Shown in pieces: positions 50,009-60,351 of a stretch of DNA of 64,000 nt; position 1 is the first letter of the stretch, and every line of letters begins with the position of its first letter. Under the pieces are notes generated by a model. It saw only the letters and a list, made by a program, of their open reading frames with translations. It searched no databases and was not told the origin of the DNA. The stretch covers positions 490,186 through 554,185 of the forward strand of contig NZ_JACHGV010000001.1 of the NCBI RefSeq assembly GCF_014202475.1, written 5' to 3'. The position numbers and the translations under genes were made by a program. Source of the DNA: Streptomyces paradoxus (lineage in GTDB: Bacteria > Actinomycetota > Actinomycetes > Streptomycetales > Streptomycetaceae).

Positions 50009-51994
50009 TCAGCCGACCTTCTTCCACGCGCAGACGGTGTCGGCGTTCTTACAGTGTTCGAAGCCGGGATCGCTGATGAAGAACCCGTCCTTGTCGAGCA
50101 GCCGCATCTGGGGAACGAACTTGATGCCGAGGTCGCGGAAGGCGCCGGTGTTCTGATCCGTGGGAACGGAGGCACGGCCACACTTCTCGTTCCACTTCGG
50201 GCCGGTGTAGCCGTCACGGTTCTCGGCAAGCAGTCCCCACGTGCCGCCGGTCATGGGCTTGGTGTAGAGCTGTGCGCACTCCTTACCAGAAGCAACCTGG
50301 TTCGGGCCCTTCGGCATGCCGCCGCTCTGGTACGTACTCGCGGGCGCGTACTCGTCGCACGATCCGTCGGGCGTGGCGGGGTTGGGCTTGAAACCGCTGG
50401 TTCCCGTGGGGCAGACGATGCCGCGGCTGTCGTCGTTGGTCCAGTCACCGCCGTCCGGATCGGCGTTGTTGCCGGGGCCGAGGTAGGTGACGAGGGAGTC
50501 CCACTTCCGGCTGCCGGGGTGGGAGGGGAGCTTCTCCTGCAGCAGCCAGTAGTAGGCACCGGCCGCCGGGTACAGGTTGGTGTCCACCGTCCAGGTGGGC
50601 TTGAAGTACGGGAAGACACAGCCGGTCTTGATGCTGCCTCCGGCGATGTCGTCACAGCGCGGCGCCAGTTCCCGGACACGGACGTCGCCGCTGGTGCCGA
50701 GGCTGGTCTGCGCGTGAGCGTTGCCGGCGTCGACGGAACCGAGGAGGCTCCAGCCGAGGTCGAACTGCTCCTTGCCGGTGCCGTTCCAGATCGTCTGACT
50801 CTTCGCTGTCATGGCGTACGGGGCGCCGACTTCGCCAATCGCCCAGTGCGGCGTGGTGTTGAGGCCGTCGTTGCTCGACCACTTGACCTGCGAGCTGGTG
50901 CAGTCCTTGCAGTTGTCGCCCGGTTGCCAGGTGAGGTGAACGCCCTCGGTCGCGGCGTCGATCTGCGTCGGGACCACGGTGAGCTGCTGGTCGAACTCCG
51001 CACGGTCCGTGCCGGTGTCCGACTTCCTGTTGTACAGCTTGATCTGCTGGGACAGCGCGAACGTGGCGGTGCCGAACCTCGGCAGGTCATCGGCGTCGAC
51101 GAAGATCAGGGTCGCGTAGCCGACGTTCTTGAGGCACGCCTCGCCCCGGTTCATGTAGTCCTTGCCGTCGGGTTTCGCGGCGCACCACGAGACGAGATCG
51201 GCGCCCCGAAGAGCTTGCCTCATCGCCCTCTTGGCGACCGCCGCGTCTTCGGCAGTCGGCGCGTCACGACTGATCTCGATGCACACCTTCCGACCGTCTG
51301 CGTCCGGGGCGGAGCATCTCCGGGAGGTGTCATCCCCGCGCAGTCCCCTGATCGGGCCGGGATCGGTACGCGTGAATTCGACCGGGGTCTGCGCGAGCGA
51401 GTCGATGCCGGACGTGGCCTGTGGTGCCGGGAAGGTGACGTACGGCTTCTCGGCCGGGGGGACGTTGATCTTGAAGGTGGAGTACGGGGACCAGTCGCTC
51501 TCGTACGCGTTGCTGGTGACGTCGTACCCGGAGGAGCGGACCGCGTAGGTGACACCGTTCTTGAGCTTGCCGGCCGGAACCTTGACGGAGGCCGGTTTGC
51601 CGGCGGTCACCTCTCCGGAGACTAGGACGCCCCACTGGTTCTCGTCGGTCAGCTTGACGACCGTGGCCGTGGGCTTGCCGCTGGAATCGGTGGTGTGGAC
51701 CTCGAACGTGGCGGTGGTCTTGTGACCGCTGGGGGCGGTGACCGTGTTGCGTAACGTCGGTGTGGTGGTTTCGGTCTGCCACACGTTGTTGGTCTTCGTG
51801 AACGGCGGGCCGACTTCGGGGCCGTTGGGAGTGTTCGGCTCGGCGGCCGCGACGGTCCGTGCGCCGGGACCGTGAACGGCGGGAGGGCTGTCGGAGCCGA
51901 CCGCATGGCTGATGCCGGGGGCACCGGACCCGATGACGATCGCGAGGATCGCACCGATGGTTAAGCGACGTCTTCTTGCAGTGGCGGGTATCAA
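50009..51994 (-). CDS. secreted protein with C-terminal NucA/NucB-type DNase domain, two TTA codons
   Basis: 661 residues. A signal peptide (TIGAILAIVIGSGAPGISHA) and fibronectin-like beta regions are followed, in the last ~130 residues, by CDEYAPASTYQSGG, AENRDGYTGPKWNEKCG and LGIKFVPQMRLLDKDGFF. The CDEY..AST..GG pattern matches the NucA/NucB deoxyribonuclease family. Start is TTG at 51994 with AGAGAGG upstream. Leu11 (51962-51964) and Leu81 (51752-51754) are TTA codons, needing the developmentally controlled bldA tRNA in Streptomyces. Likely an extracellular DNase made late in growth. A conjugal or toxin role is possible. Confidence 0.75.
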   Translation of the reverse strand: MIPATARRRRLTIGAILAIVIGSGAPGISHAVGSDSPPAVHGPGARTVAAAEPNTPNGPEVGPPFTKTNNVWQTETTTPTLRNTVTAPSGHKTTATFEVHTTDSSGKPTATVVKLTDENQWGVLVSGEVTAGKPASVKVPAGKLKNGVTYAVRSSGYDVTSNAYESDWSPYSTFKINVPPAEKPYVTFPAPQATSGIDSLAQTPVEFTRTDPGPIRGLRGDDTSRRCSAPDADGRKVCIEISRDAPTAEDAAVAKRAMRQALRGADLVSWCAAKPDGKDYMNRGEACLKNVGYATLIFVDADDLPRFGTATFALSQQIKLYNRKSDTGTDRAEFDQQLTVVPTQIDAATEGVHLTWQPGDNCKDCTSSQVKWSSNDGLNTTPHWAIGEVGAPYAMTAKSQTIWNGTGKEQFDLGWSLLGSVDAGNAHAQTSLGTSGDVRVRELAPRCDDIAGGSIKTGCVFPYFKPTWTVDTNLYPAAGAYYWLLQEKLPSHPGSRKWDSLVTYLGPGNNADPDGGDWTNDDSRGIVCPTGTSGFKPNPATPDGSCDEYAPASTYQSGGMPKGPNQVASGKECAQLYTKPMTGGTWGLLAENRDGYTGPKWNEKCGRASVPTDQNTGAFRDLGIKFVPQMRLLDKDGFFISDPGFEHCKNADTVCAWKKVG

Positions 51995-51999
51995 CCTGC

Positions 52000-52561
52000 G
52001 ACCTCTCTCTTGGAGAACAACAGTTCGACACCATCAGTCCGTGGCGGCGCGGGCCATGGCCGAGATCACGGTTTGAGCGAGGCGGGAAAGAGATGAGCCA
52101 CCAGGAATCCCGTACGCATCGCCTCGAAGGCCGCCATCGCGAACAGGGGGGCGGATGCGTCCCGGAGCCATCAAGGTGGTCTCGACAAGTCACGGAGGCG
52201 AACAGCGCTTTGCCTTACACCACGGTCGCCGGCCCCGCTGCGAAGTTGGCGTCGGCATCGACGGGGTCGGCGACGGTCCAGGCACCGGGTGCGTCTCCAC
52301 AGGCGCGGATCAGTAGCAAGCCGACCAGGGAATGTCACTGCCCGCGGCTGAACGGCGGGTCAAGGGTGCGCTGAGCGTGGACACGCAGTCAGCCGTCGCC
52401 GTGCTGGTGGGGTCTGGTCTCGCCAGGACGGCAGGAATGCGGGAATCACCGCCGTCCTGCCGTCACTCACGGTGCTGGACGAAGCGAGGAGAGCCACCGT
52501 CGAGCTCGAGGTGTCGGACGACCCCGCACCACGCACCGAGCCGCGGCGAGCGCGCTCACGC
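52000..52561. other. 562 bp without a convincing gene
   Basis: No frame gives a recognisable protein of useful length. A 10-bp inverted repeat (GACGGCAGGA at 52427-52436 and its complement at 52455-52464) could terminate transcription. A short leftward stretch near 52210-52330 (DAPGAWTVADPVDADANFA) looks coding-like and may be a gene remnant. Confidence 0.5.
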
Positions 52562-53600
52562 CTACGCGGCCAGCGCAGGGAACACGACCACCGAGCCGTC
52601 CTTGTCGCGGGCCATCTCGATCGCCACGTCCGGCGTGGGGCCGTTGACCATGACGCCGTCGCCCAGCCTGTGGATCTGGTTCGTCGCGCGCATCAGGCGA
52701 TCGACCTCACCGGTTGTGAAGACGGGTCGACGACCCTGCGGGCGGGCGAGCTCCAGCCTCGACAGGCGTTGCAGGACACCGGCGCTGTCCGACTCCAGTG
52801 TGTCGAGGCGTTGCTGATCGGTCTTGAGTGCACGGGTGAAGTTCTCGAACAGGTTGCCGGAGCCGGTCTGTGCGTGCTCGACGGCCTGCAGGACGATGAC
52901 TCGCCGCTTCAACGCGATGGCCAGGGAGGCGAGTTCGAGGTGGGCGCGGAACGTGCCGCCATCCTCGTCGACGCCGGGGAACGCCTTGGTCAGCGTGCCG
53001 ATCTCGACGGCCTTGCCGTCGGGCAGCTCGTCGAGTGCGCTCTGCCATTGGGCGAGGTTACGCTCGGCGGCGGCCAGCGCCTTGCTGATGGCGTGCACCG
53101 CCGAGTCCAGTCCCAGCGAGGCACCGAGCTTGCCCTGGTCGAGGAGAACGGCGGTCGCCTTGTCCATGGCGTCACGGCAGCCGTCGAGTTCGCTGCGGTC
53201 GTGGTTGAGCTTTTCGTCGTGCAGTCGCTCCAGCAGTTCCGTGATGCGTTCGATGGCCTGCTGGCCCTTGGAGTCGGCGTTCGCGCTCATCCCCACCGCC
53301 ACGGCCATGAGCACGAGCGGCGCGGCCACGGTGAGCGCCGCGCTGCCGGCGACCGCGACACCGGCTGTAGCACCGGCTCCGCCGACCGCGCCCGCCGCCG
53401 CCGCTCTGCCGACCGGCTCGAACGTGGCGCCGGCAGCGATGCGGCCCGTGGCGGCGTTCACGAGTGAACCGTAGATGCCGTCGGCCGGCCCCTCCTTCAA
53501 GAGGCGGAGGCCAGCGGCTCGCTGCCGTCGTCAACGCGGCGATATCACGCACTCTCGATTCCGGCACTGAGGGCGCCGGAACGGTCGCCGATGCCTGCAC
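52562..53600 (-). CDS. hypothetical protein with hydrophobic N-terminal part; probable frameshift near its 5' end
   Basis: From a TTG at 53500 the frame gives 312 residues: DGIYGSLVNAATGRIAAGAT, a hydrophobic AVAGSAALTVAAPLVLMAVA, then coiled helices (ITELLERLHDEKLNHDRSEL) and DVAIEMARDKDGSVVVFPAL. The region before the TTG appears to continue upstream in another frame as RVRDIAALTTAAS from GTG 53600, joined to AAGLRLLKEG by a single-base change near 53525. So the intact gene probably began at 53600. Family unknown; possibly membrane-associated with a long helical domain. Confidence 0.6.
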
Positions 53601-53699
53601 GGGGCAATGATGTCCTCAGGCTGACACCGGGCCTCGTCGCCGGACGGCAATCATGAGCCGCCAGAACCCAGGGCAGGGGTTCCAGCGGCCGGTCGCCGC

Positions 53700-55091
53700 T
53701 CAGGCCGCCTCGCGCACCTGACTCCGATGGGCCCGGACGACATCGGCGTACCGATGCCCCGTCCCCTTGATCGTCCGCCGCTGCGTCGCATAATCCACGT
53801 GCACAAGCCCGAACCGCTTCTCATACCCGTACGCCCACTCGAAGTTGTCCAGCAGCGACCAGGCGAAGTAGCCGGCCAGTGGGGCGCCCCGGCGGGCGGC
53901 GGAGGCGCAGGCCGCCAGGTGCCGCAGGAGGTAGTCCTGCCGCTCGGGGTCGTCGACCGTGCCGTCGGGGCGCACGACGTCGGGGTAGGCCGAGCCGTTC
54001 TCCGTGACGTAGAGGCGGCGGGCCCCGTACTCGTCGGTGAGCCGCATCAGCAGTGTCTCGATGCCGCTCGCGTCGATCTCCCAGTCCATGCCGGTGCGCG
54101 GGACGCCGCCGCGGCGTACGGCCCGGGCGTGCGGCGCCGGTCCGTCCGGGTCGTCGGCGACGGTCTGGGGGAAGTAGTAGTTCAGGCCCAGCCAGTCCAG
54201 CGGGGCGGCGATGGCCGCCGAGTCGCCGGGACATTCCGGGAGTTCGACTCCGTAGAGCTCGCGCATGTCCGCCGGGAAACCCATGCCGTGCACCGGGTCG
54301 AGCCACCAGCGGTTGGTGTGGCCGTCCATGCGGCGGGCGGCCGCGATGTCCTCGGGGCGGTCGGTCGCGGGACGGATGGTGGAGAGGTTGTTGACGATGC
54401 CGACCTGCGCTCCCGGAGCCGCCGCGCGGACGGCCCGGGCGGCCAGGCCGTGGCCGAGCATCAGGTGGTAGGAGGCGCGGACGGCGGCCGTGAGGTCCGT
54501 CAAACCGGGAGCCATCTTCCCTTCGAGGTGGCCGATCCACGCGGAGCACAGGGGCTCGTTGAGCGTGGCCCAGTGGGTGACGCGGTCGCCCAAACGCCGG
54601 GCGACGACCGAGGCGTACTCCGCGAACGCCGAGGCGGTGTCGCGCTCCGGCCAGCCGCCCCGGTCCTGGAGCGCCTGCGGCAGGTCCCAGTGGTAGAGGG
54701 TGACGGACGGGGTGATGCCCGCCTCCAGCAGGCCGTCGATCAGCTCGTCGTAGAAGGCCAGGCCCTTGGCGTTGACGGGGCCGTCGCCGCCCGGGACGAC
54801 ACGCGGCCAGGCGATCGACAGGCGGTAGGCGTTCACCCCCAGCCGGCGCATCAGGGCGATGTCCTCGCGCCAGCGGTGGTAGTGGTCGCAGGCGACATCG
54901 CCGTGGTCGCCGCCGGCGGTCTTCCCCGGGGTGTGCGAGAACGTGTCCCAGATCGACGGCGAGCGGCCGTCCTCCGCCACGGCTCCCTCGATCTGGTACG
55001 CCGAGGTGGCCGTGCCCCACAGGAAGTCGTGCGGGAGAGCGGCGAGGTCGATGGTCACGGAAGTCCCTTCGGGAACGGGCGAGTCGGTCAC
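53700..55091 (-). CDS. GH1 beta-glucosidase
   Basis: 463 residues of glycoside hydrolase family 1. Family start [15 protein letters not shown], acid/base Glu in ATLNEPLCS, nucleophile Glu in [12 protein letters not shown]. No signal peptide, so it cleaves imported oligosaccharides in the cytoplasm. The GTG at 55091 overlaps the upstream permease stop (GTGA) and has GGGAG ahead; a GTG at 55058 ([14 protein letters not shown]) is the main alternative. Last gene of the sugar ABC operon. With the divergent GH55 glucanase, laminaribiose or similar beta-1,3-linked sugars are likely substrates. Confidence 0.92.
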   Translation of the reverse strand: MTDSPVPEGTSVTIDLAALPHDFLWGTATSAYQIEGAVAEDGRSPSIWDTFSHTPGKTAGGDHGDVACDHYHRWREDIALMRRLGVNAYRLSIAWPRVVPGGDGPVNAKGLAFYDELIDGLLEAGITPSVTLYHWDLPQALQDRGGWPERDTASAFAEYASVVARRLGDRVTHWATLNEPLCSAWIGHLEGKMAPGLTDLTAAVRASYHLMLGHGLAARAVRAAAPGAQVGIVNNLSTIRPATDRPEDIAAARRMDGHTNRWWLDPVHGMGFPADMRELYGVELPECPGDSAAIAAPLDWLGLNYYFPQTVADDPDGPAPHARAVRRGGVPRTGMDWEIDASGIETLLMRLTDEYGARRLYVTENGSAYPDVVRPDGTVDDPERQDYLLRHLAACASAARRGAPLAGYFAWSLLDNFEWAYGYEKRFGLVHVDYATQRRTIKGTGHRYADVVRAHRSQVREAA

Positions 55092-55942
55092 TTGACGGCT
55101 CCCGCCGTCAGGCCGGCGACGAGATAGCGCTGGAGCAGCAGGAAGCCCGCGACCACGGGGACGCTGACGACCAGCGAGGCGGCCATGATCTGGTTCCAGT
55201 ACACGTCGTTGAGGGTCGAGTAGCCCTGGAGGCCGACGGCGAGGGTGCGGGTGGTGTCGTTGGTCATCACCGAGGCGAACAGGACCTCGCCCCAGGCGGT
55301 CATGAAGGCGTAGACCGCGACCGCGATGATGCCGGGCACGGCCGCCGGGACGACGACCCGGAACAGCGCGCCGAGCGGGCCGCAGCCGTCGACCAGGGCC
55401 GCCTCGTCCAGGTCGCGCGGCACCGAGTCGAAGTAGCCGATCAGCATCCAGATCGAGAACGGGAGCGAGAACGTCAGGTACGTCAGGATCAGACCGCCGC
55501 GCGACCCGAACAGTGCGATGCCGGTCGCGTTGCCGATGTTGACGTAGATCAGGAACAGGGGCAGCAGGAAGAGGATGCCCGGGAACATCTGCGTCGACAG
55601 CACGGTGACGGTGAAGACGCGTTTGCCCCGGAAGTCGTAGCGGCTGACGGCGTAGGCGGAGAAGACGGCGATCACCACCGAACAGACCGTCGCCGCGCCC
55701 GCCACCACCAGGGAGTTGAGGAAGTAGCGGGCCAGCGGGACCGTCGACCAGATGTCGATGTACGGGCGGATCGTCAGCTCGCTCGGCAGCCAGCGGAACG
55801 CGCCGGTGACGTCCGCCAGGGGCTTCAGCGAGCTGGAGACCATGACGTAGACCGGGATCAGCACGAAGCCCGTCAGCAGCGTCAGGAAGATCCGCCGGGA
55901 CCACAGGAACGAGCGGGGCGGGGCCATGGGGGACGTGGTCAT
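55088..55942 (-). CDS. sugar ABC transporter permease (MalG type)
   Basis: 284 residues with about six TM segments and the EAA loop ([20 protein letters not shown]) that contacts the ATPase. The ATG at 55942 overlaps the upstream permease stop (ATGA). Part of a CUT1 importer with the next two genes; no ATPase is encoded here, so it probably uses the shared MsiK-type ATPase known in Streptomyces. Confidence 0.93.
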   Translation of the reverse strand: MTTSPMAPPRSFLWSRRIFLTLLTGFVLIPVYVMVSSSLKPLADVTGAFRWLPSELTIRPYIDIWSTVPLARYFLNSLVVAGAATVCSVVIAVFSAYAVSRYDFRGKRVFTVTVLSTQMFPGILFLLPLFLIYVNIGNATGIALFGSRGGLILTYLTFSLPFSIWMLIGYFDSVPRDLDEAALVDGCGPLGALFRVVVPAAVPGIIAVAVYAFMTAWGEVLFASVMTNDTTRTLAVGLQGYSTLNDVYWNQIMAASLVVSVPVVAGFLLLQRYLVAGLTAGAVK

Positions 55943-56928
55943 GAGGCGCTTCTCCGTCCGCGTGAGGTGAGCACGAGGTGCCCGCCCGTGACCAGCAGCA
56001 GGAACAGCAGCAGGAGGACGGACATCGCTGAGCCGGTACCGAAGTTCCAGGTGACGAACGACGCCTGGTAGATGTGCACCGAGATGAGGTCGGCGGCCTC
56101 CGGGGCGGTCCTGCCGAACAGGACGAACGGCGTGTTGAAGTCGTTGAACGTCCACAGGAAGAGGACGAGCACGAGGACCTGGTTGACCGGGCGCAGGGAC
56201 GGCAGGGTGATCCGGCGGATCTGCTGCCAGACGCCGGCGCCGTCCAGCGCGGCCGCCTCGTACAGCTCACGCGGGATGTTCTGCAGGCCGGCCATGACGA
56301 TGAGGAAGGCGAACGGCCAGCCCTTCCACACCGACACCGTCAGCAGCGCGACGAAGCTGTTGTCGCCGATGAGCCAGAAGGACGGCTTGTCGGTGAGGCC
56401 GAGCTGATCGTGCAGGACGTGGTTCACCAGCCCGTTGTCGTGCTGGAACATGAACACCCAGGTGATGACGGCCGCGTAGACGGGCAGGGCGTACGGGACG
56501 AGGAACAGGGCCCTCAGCAGGCCGCGCCCCCGGAAGGTGTCCTGCATGAAGACCGCCGCCGCCGTGCCGGTCAGCCAGCACAGGCCCACCGACAGCAGTG
56601 TGAAGGCGACGGTGACGAGGAAGGAGTGCAGCAGCGCCTCGCCGACCGGGGCGTCGAAGTCCACCGACACCTTGTAGTTGTCGAGGGCGGACCAGGGGGC
56701 GGCGCCCCAGTCGCGGATGTAGAACTGCGTGAGCTCCTTGAAGCTCATGACGATGCCGATCACCATCGGCACGAGGTGGACGAGGAGTTCGAGGAGCAGG
56801 GCGGGCAGGAGCAGCAGGTAGGGCAGGCCCACCCGGTGGATCCGCCCGGTGCGGCGGCGGGGGCCGCGCGCCGCGCCGGGCGGGCTCTTGCGGACCGCCG
56901 GCCTCTCGGCCTGGGCAGTTGTGGTCAT
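55939..56928 (-). CDS. sugar ABC transporter permease (MalF type)
   Basis: 329 residues, first TM segment [23 protein letters not shown] loop [20 protein letters not shown]. The start at 56928 follows the binding-protein stop by 5 bp. Forms the heterodimeric channel with the MalG-type protein. Confidence 0.93.
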   Translation of the reverse strand: MTTTAQAERPAVRKSPPGAARGPRRRTGRIHRVGLPYLLLLPALLLELLVHLVPMVIGIVMSFKELTQFYIRDWGAAPWSALDNYKVSVDFDAPVGEALLHSFLVTVAFTLLSVGLCWLTGTAAAVFMQDTFRGRGLLRALFLVPYALPVYAAVITWVFMFQHDNGLVNHVLHDQLGLTDKPSFWLIGDNSFVALLTVSVWKGWPFAFLIVMAGLQNIPRELYEAAALDGAGVWQQIRRITLPSLRPVNQVLVLVLFLWTFNDFNTPFVLFGRTAPEAADLISVHIYQASFVTWNFGTGSAMSVLLLLFLLLVTGGHLVLTSRGRRSAS

Positions 56929-56933
56929 GTCGC

Positions 56934-58250
56934 TCAGGCCGCCGGCATCTGCTGCTGAGCCTTCTCCAGGGCCGCCTTCACCGATCCGGTGGTGACCGGG
57001 CGTCCGGCGGCCGCGTCGGCGAACAGGCCCTTGATGGCCGTGCCGACCGCCGTCTCGAACTGGGACTCGTCGGCGACCTGCGGCAGCGCGACCGCGCTGT
57101 TGGCGAGGGTGTCCTTCAGGACGGTGGTGGCCGGGGTGGCGAAGGCGGCGTCCGACTGGGCGGACTTGACGGGCGGGATGGTGCTGTAGGCCTTGTTGAG
57201 GATCTTCTGTTCGGCGTCGCTCGTCATGAACTTCACGAACTTCGTGGCGCCGTCGGTGTTGTCGGTGTTCTTGAAGACGGCCAGGTTGATGCCGGCGACC
57301 ATTGAGTTGACCTGCTTGCCGGTGCCGGGGGCGCCGGACTGCACGGGCACGGGGGCGATGCCGTAGTCGTCCTCGCTCATGCCCTGCGACGCGAGGTTGG
57401 CGGACGCGGACTGCCACAGCAGCATCGCGGTCTTTCCCTTGGCGAAGTCGCTCACCGACTGGTTCTGCGCGTACTCGGCGTTGCCCGGCGCGATGACCTT
57501 GTCCTCGGCCATCAGGTCGACGTACTGCTTGACCGCGGCGACCGTCCCGTCGCTCGTGAAGTCGGGCTTGCCGTCGGCGGTGAAGAAGTCGGCGCCGTGC
57601 TGCTTGGCGAAGACGAACGCGTGGTGGATGTTCTCGGACGGGTTCGAACCCTCCATGCCCAGGGCCCACTTGCCGTCCTTGGACAGCTTCTTGCCGTCGG
57701 CGACCAGCTCGTCCCAGGTGGCCGGGGGCTTCGAGATGCCCGCGTCGGCGAACATCTTCTTGTTGTAGTAGAGCGCGTACGACATCGAGTACAGCGGCAC
57801 CGCCGCCGGGTCCTCGCCCTCGGCGCCCGTGGAGCCGAGGGCCGAGTCGACGAACCGGTCCCTGCCGCCGATCTTGCCGAAGTTCTTCGCGTCCCACGGC
57901 AGCAGCGCGCCCGTGGCCTGGAGCGAGGCGCTCCAGGTGTTGCCGATGTTCAGCACGTCCGGGCCCTGGCCGGAGGTGGTGGCGGTGAGGATCCGGTTGA
58001 GCAGGTCCGACCAGGGGACGACCTCCAGCTTCACCTTGATGCCGGTCTGCTTCTCGAACTTGTCGAGTTCGGGCTGGAGAACCTTCTTGTCGACCTCGAT
58101 GCTGGCGCCCTGGTTGGACGCCCAATAGGTGAGCGTCTTCGGTGAGTCGTTCGACCCCCCGCCGGTCGCGGAGCCGCCGCCGCAGGCCGTGGCCGCGAGG
58201 GCGAGTGACAGTGTGACGGCGCCTGCCGCCGCGGCTCGGATGCTGCGCAT
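56934..58250 (-). CDS. sugar-binding lipoprotein, family 1
   Basis: 438 residues with signal peptide and lipobox (LSLALAATACGGG), then a CUT1 binding-protein fold (LTYWASNQGASIEVDKKVLQ; FEKQTGIKVKLEVVPW; YNKKMFADAGISKPPATWDE). First gene of the leftward importer/GH1 operon. Context suggests beta-glucan oligosaccharides (laminari-oligosaccharides) as ligands; cellobiose is an alternative. Confidence 0.92.
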   Translation of the reverse strand: MRSIRAAAAGAVTLSLALAATACGGGSATGGGSNDSPKTLTYWASNQGASIEVDKKVLQPELDKFEKQTGIKVKLEVVPWSDLLNRILTATTSGQGPDVLNIGNTWSASLQATGALLPWDAKNFGKIGGRDRFVDSALGSTGAEGEDPAAVPLYSMSYALYYNKKMFADAGISKPPATWDELVADGKKLSKDGKWALGMEGSNPSENIHHAFVFAKQHGADFFTADGKPDFTSDGTVAAVKQYVDLMAEDKVIAPGNAEYAQNQSVSDFAKGKTAMLLWQSASANLASQGMSEDDYGIAPVPVQSGAPGTGKQVNSMVAGINLAVFKNTDNTDGATKFVKFMTSDAEQKILNKAYSTIPPVKSAQSDAAFATPATTVLKDTLANSAVALPQVADESQFETAVGTAIKGLFADAAAGRPVTTGSVKAALEKAQQQMPAA

Positions 58251-58491
58251 GGCTGCTCCTGGCCCTTCCGGGAGTACGGGAGGACGCCTCCCCCGTCGCG
58301 AGGGAGCCGTCATGGCTTAATTTAGGACGTGAGTTAATCCCCGGAAGGCAGTGCCGTCAAGGGTTTGGACACACTCTCGGAACTCTCGCCGGACCCCTTG
58401 ACGCATCTGTTCCACGGATGAAGCATTCAGCGGCGAGAGAGCGCTCCCCGCACCCCACACCGTTCACTTCCTGAACCAGGAGAGCCGCCCC
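58251..58491. promoter_or_regulatory. divergent promoter of glucan importer and GH55 gene
   Basis: 241-bp intergenic region. At 58436-58449 the sequence AGAGAGCGCTCCCC matches 11 of 14 positions of the CebR (LacI-type) operator TGGGAGCGCTCCCA, 42 bp before the GH55 start. At 58317-58337 an AT-rich imperfect dyad (TTAA - 13 bp - TTAA) lies on the importer side. Either may receive a LacI or ROK repressor encoded elsewhere. Inferred from similarity only. Confidence 0.45.
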
Positions 58492-60294
58492 ATGCACCCT
58501 GACTCCCCGTCATCACGCCTGCCCGCTCCCGGTCGCCGGGCCGTCCTCGGCGCCGCCGCGGCGGCCTCCGCGCTGGCGGCCCTGCCCGGCACCGCCTCGG
58601 CCGCCCCGGCCGGTCGCGAGCGGCCCGTGCGCACGAGGCCGCGCGCCCTGCCCGGCGGTGGCGACCTCGGCCCGAAGGTGCTGGTCTTCGATCCGTCCAC
58701 GCCGAACATCCAGGGCAGACTGGACGAGATCTTCCGGCAGCAGGAGTCGGCCCAGTTCGGCACCGGCCGCTACCAGGTGCTGTTCAAGCCGGGCACCTAT
58801 CACGGCCTCAACGCGCAGATCGGTTTCTACACCTCCGTCTCCGGCCTCGGCCTCTCCCCCGACGACACCACCATCAACGGCGACATCACCGTCGACGCGG
58901 GCTGGTTCGACGGCAACGCCACGCAGAACTTCTGGCGCTCCGCGGAGAACCTCGCGGTCGTACCCGTCAACGGCACCAACCGCTGGGCGGTCTCCCAGGC
59001 GGCCCCGTTCCGCCGGATGCACATCCGCGGCAACCTGAACCTCGCCCCGACCGGTTACGGCTGGTCCAGCGGCGGCTACATCGCCGACAGCCGCATCGAC
59101 GGCCAGGTGCAGCCGTACTCGCAGCAGCAGTGGTACACCCGGGACAGCGCGATCGGCGGCTGGCTCAACGGCGTGTGGAACATGGTGTTCTCCGGCGTCG
59201 AGGGCGCCCCTGCGCAGGGCTTCCCCAACCCGCCGTACACCACCCTGGCCACCACGCCGGTCTCCCGCGAGAAGCCGTTCCTGTACCTCAGCGGCAGCGA
59301 GTACCGGGTCTTCCTGCCCGAGAAGCGGACCGACGCTCGGGGCGTCACCTGGGGCAACGGCACCCCGAGGGGCACCTCGTTGCCGCTGTCGCGCTTCTAC
59401 GTCGCCCGGCCCGGTGTCACGGCGGCCACGCTCAACCAGGCCCTCGCCCAGGGGCTCCACCTGCTGCTGACCCCGGGGATCTACCACCTCGACCAGCCGG
59501 TGCGGGTCGAGCGGGCCGGCACCGTCGTACTCGGCCTCGGCTACGCCACGCTCATCCCCGACGGCGGCGTCACCGCGCTGAAGACCGCCGACGTCGACGG
59601 CGTACGGCTCGCCGGGTTCCTCGTCGACGCCGGACCCGTCAACTCCGCCACCCTGCTGGAGATCGGCCCGCGCGGCGCCTCCCGGGACCACTCCGCCAAC
59701 CCGACCACCGTCCAGGACGTGTTCATCCGGATCGGCGGGGCCGGTCCGGGCAAGGCCACCACCAGCATGGTCGTCAACAGCCGGCACACCATCGTCGACC
59801 ACACCTGGGTCTGGCGCGCCGACCACGGTGACGGCGTCGGCTGGGAGACCAACCGCGCGGACTACGGCGTCGTCGTCAACGGCCACGACGTATTGGCGAC
59901 CGGGCTGTTCGTGGAGCACTTCAACAAGTACGACGTGCAGTGGTTCGGCGAACGCGGCCGCACGGTCTTCTTCCAGAACGAGAAGGCGTACGACGCCCCG
60001 AACCAGGCCGCGATCCAGAACGGTCCCGTCAAGGGCTACGCGGCCTACCGGGTCGGGGACGGCGTGACCAGCCACGAGGGCTGGGGCCTGGGCAGCTACT
60101 GCTACTACAACGTCGACCCGACCATCGTGCAGCACCACGGCTTCGCGGCGCCGAACCGGCCCGGGGTGCGCTTCCACGACCTGCTCGTGGTCTCGCTCGG
60201 CGGCAACGGGCAGTACGAGCGCGTCATCAACGACACGGGGGCGCCGACGTCGGGGACCTCGACGGTGCCGTCGACGGTGGTGTCGTACCCGTGA
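58492..60294 (+). CDS. Tat-exported GH55-type beta-1,3-glucanase
   Basis: 600 residues. A twin-arginine signal (PGRRAVLGAAAAASALAAL, cut after TASA) is followed by two beta-helix domains as in GH55 exo/endo-beta-1,3-glucanases: VLFKPGTYHGLNAQIGFYTS, TVVLGLGYATLIPDGGVTAL, DHTWVWRADHGDGVGW, FQNEKAYDAPNQAAIQNGP and the Glu-containing SHEGWGLGSYCYYNV. Length and start fit the Streptomyces Lam55 enzymes (about 600 residues); such genes are often mislabelled adenylyl cyclase. Divergent from the importer/GH1 operon, it should release laminari-oligosaccharides outside the cell. A terminator follows. Confidence 0.85.
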   Translation: MHPDSPSSRLPAPGRRAVLGAAAAASALAALPGTASAAPAGRERPVRTRPRALPGGGDLGPKVLVFDPSTPNIQGRLDEIFRQQESAQFGTGRYQVLFKPGTYHGLNAQIGFYTSVSGLGLSPDDTTINGDITVDAGWFDGNATQNFWRSAENLAVVPVNGTNRWAVSQAAPFRRMHIRGNLNLAPTGYGWSSGGYIADSRIDGQVQPYSQQQWYTRDSAIGGWLNGVWNMVFSGVEGAPAQGFPNPPYTTLATTPVSREKPFLYLSGSEYRVFLPEKRTDARGVTWGNGTPRGTSLPLSRFYVARPGVTAATLNQALAQGLHLLLTPGIYHLDQPVRVERAGTVVLGLGYATLIPDGGVTALKTADVDGVRLAGFLVDAGPVNSATLLEIGPRGASRDHSANPTTVQDVFIRIGGAGPGKATTSMVVNSRHTIVDHTWVWRADHGDGVGWETNRADYGVVVNGHDVLATGLFVEHFNKYDVQWFGERGRTVFFQNEKAYDAPNQAAIQNGPVKGYAAYRVGDGVTSHEGWGLGSYCYYNVDPTIVQHHGFAAPNRPGVRFHDLLVVSLGGNGQYERVINDTGAPTSGTSTVPSTVVSYP

Positions 60295-60300
60295 GGGACC

Positions 60301-60332
60301 GGCCCCTCCCTTCCGGGCGGAAGGGAGGGGCC
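60301..60332. terminator. bidirectional terminator between GH55 and EF-G-like genes
   Basis: Perfect 14-bp stem GGCCCCTCCCTTCC with its complement around a GGGC loop, between two convergent stops. Confidence 0.8.
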
Positions 60333-60351
60333 TCCCGGGCCTCCCCCGGCG

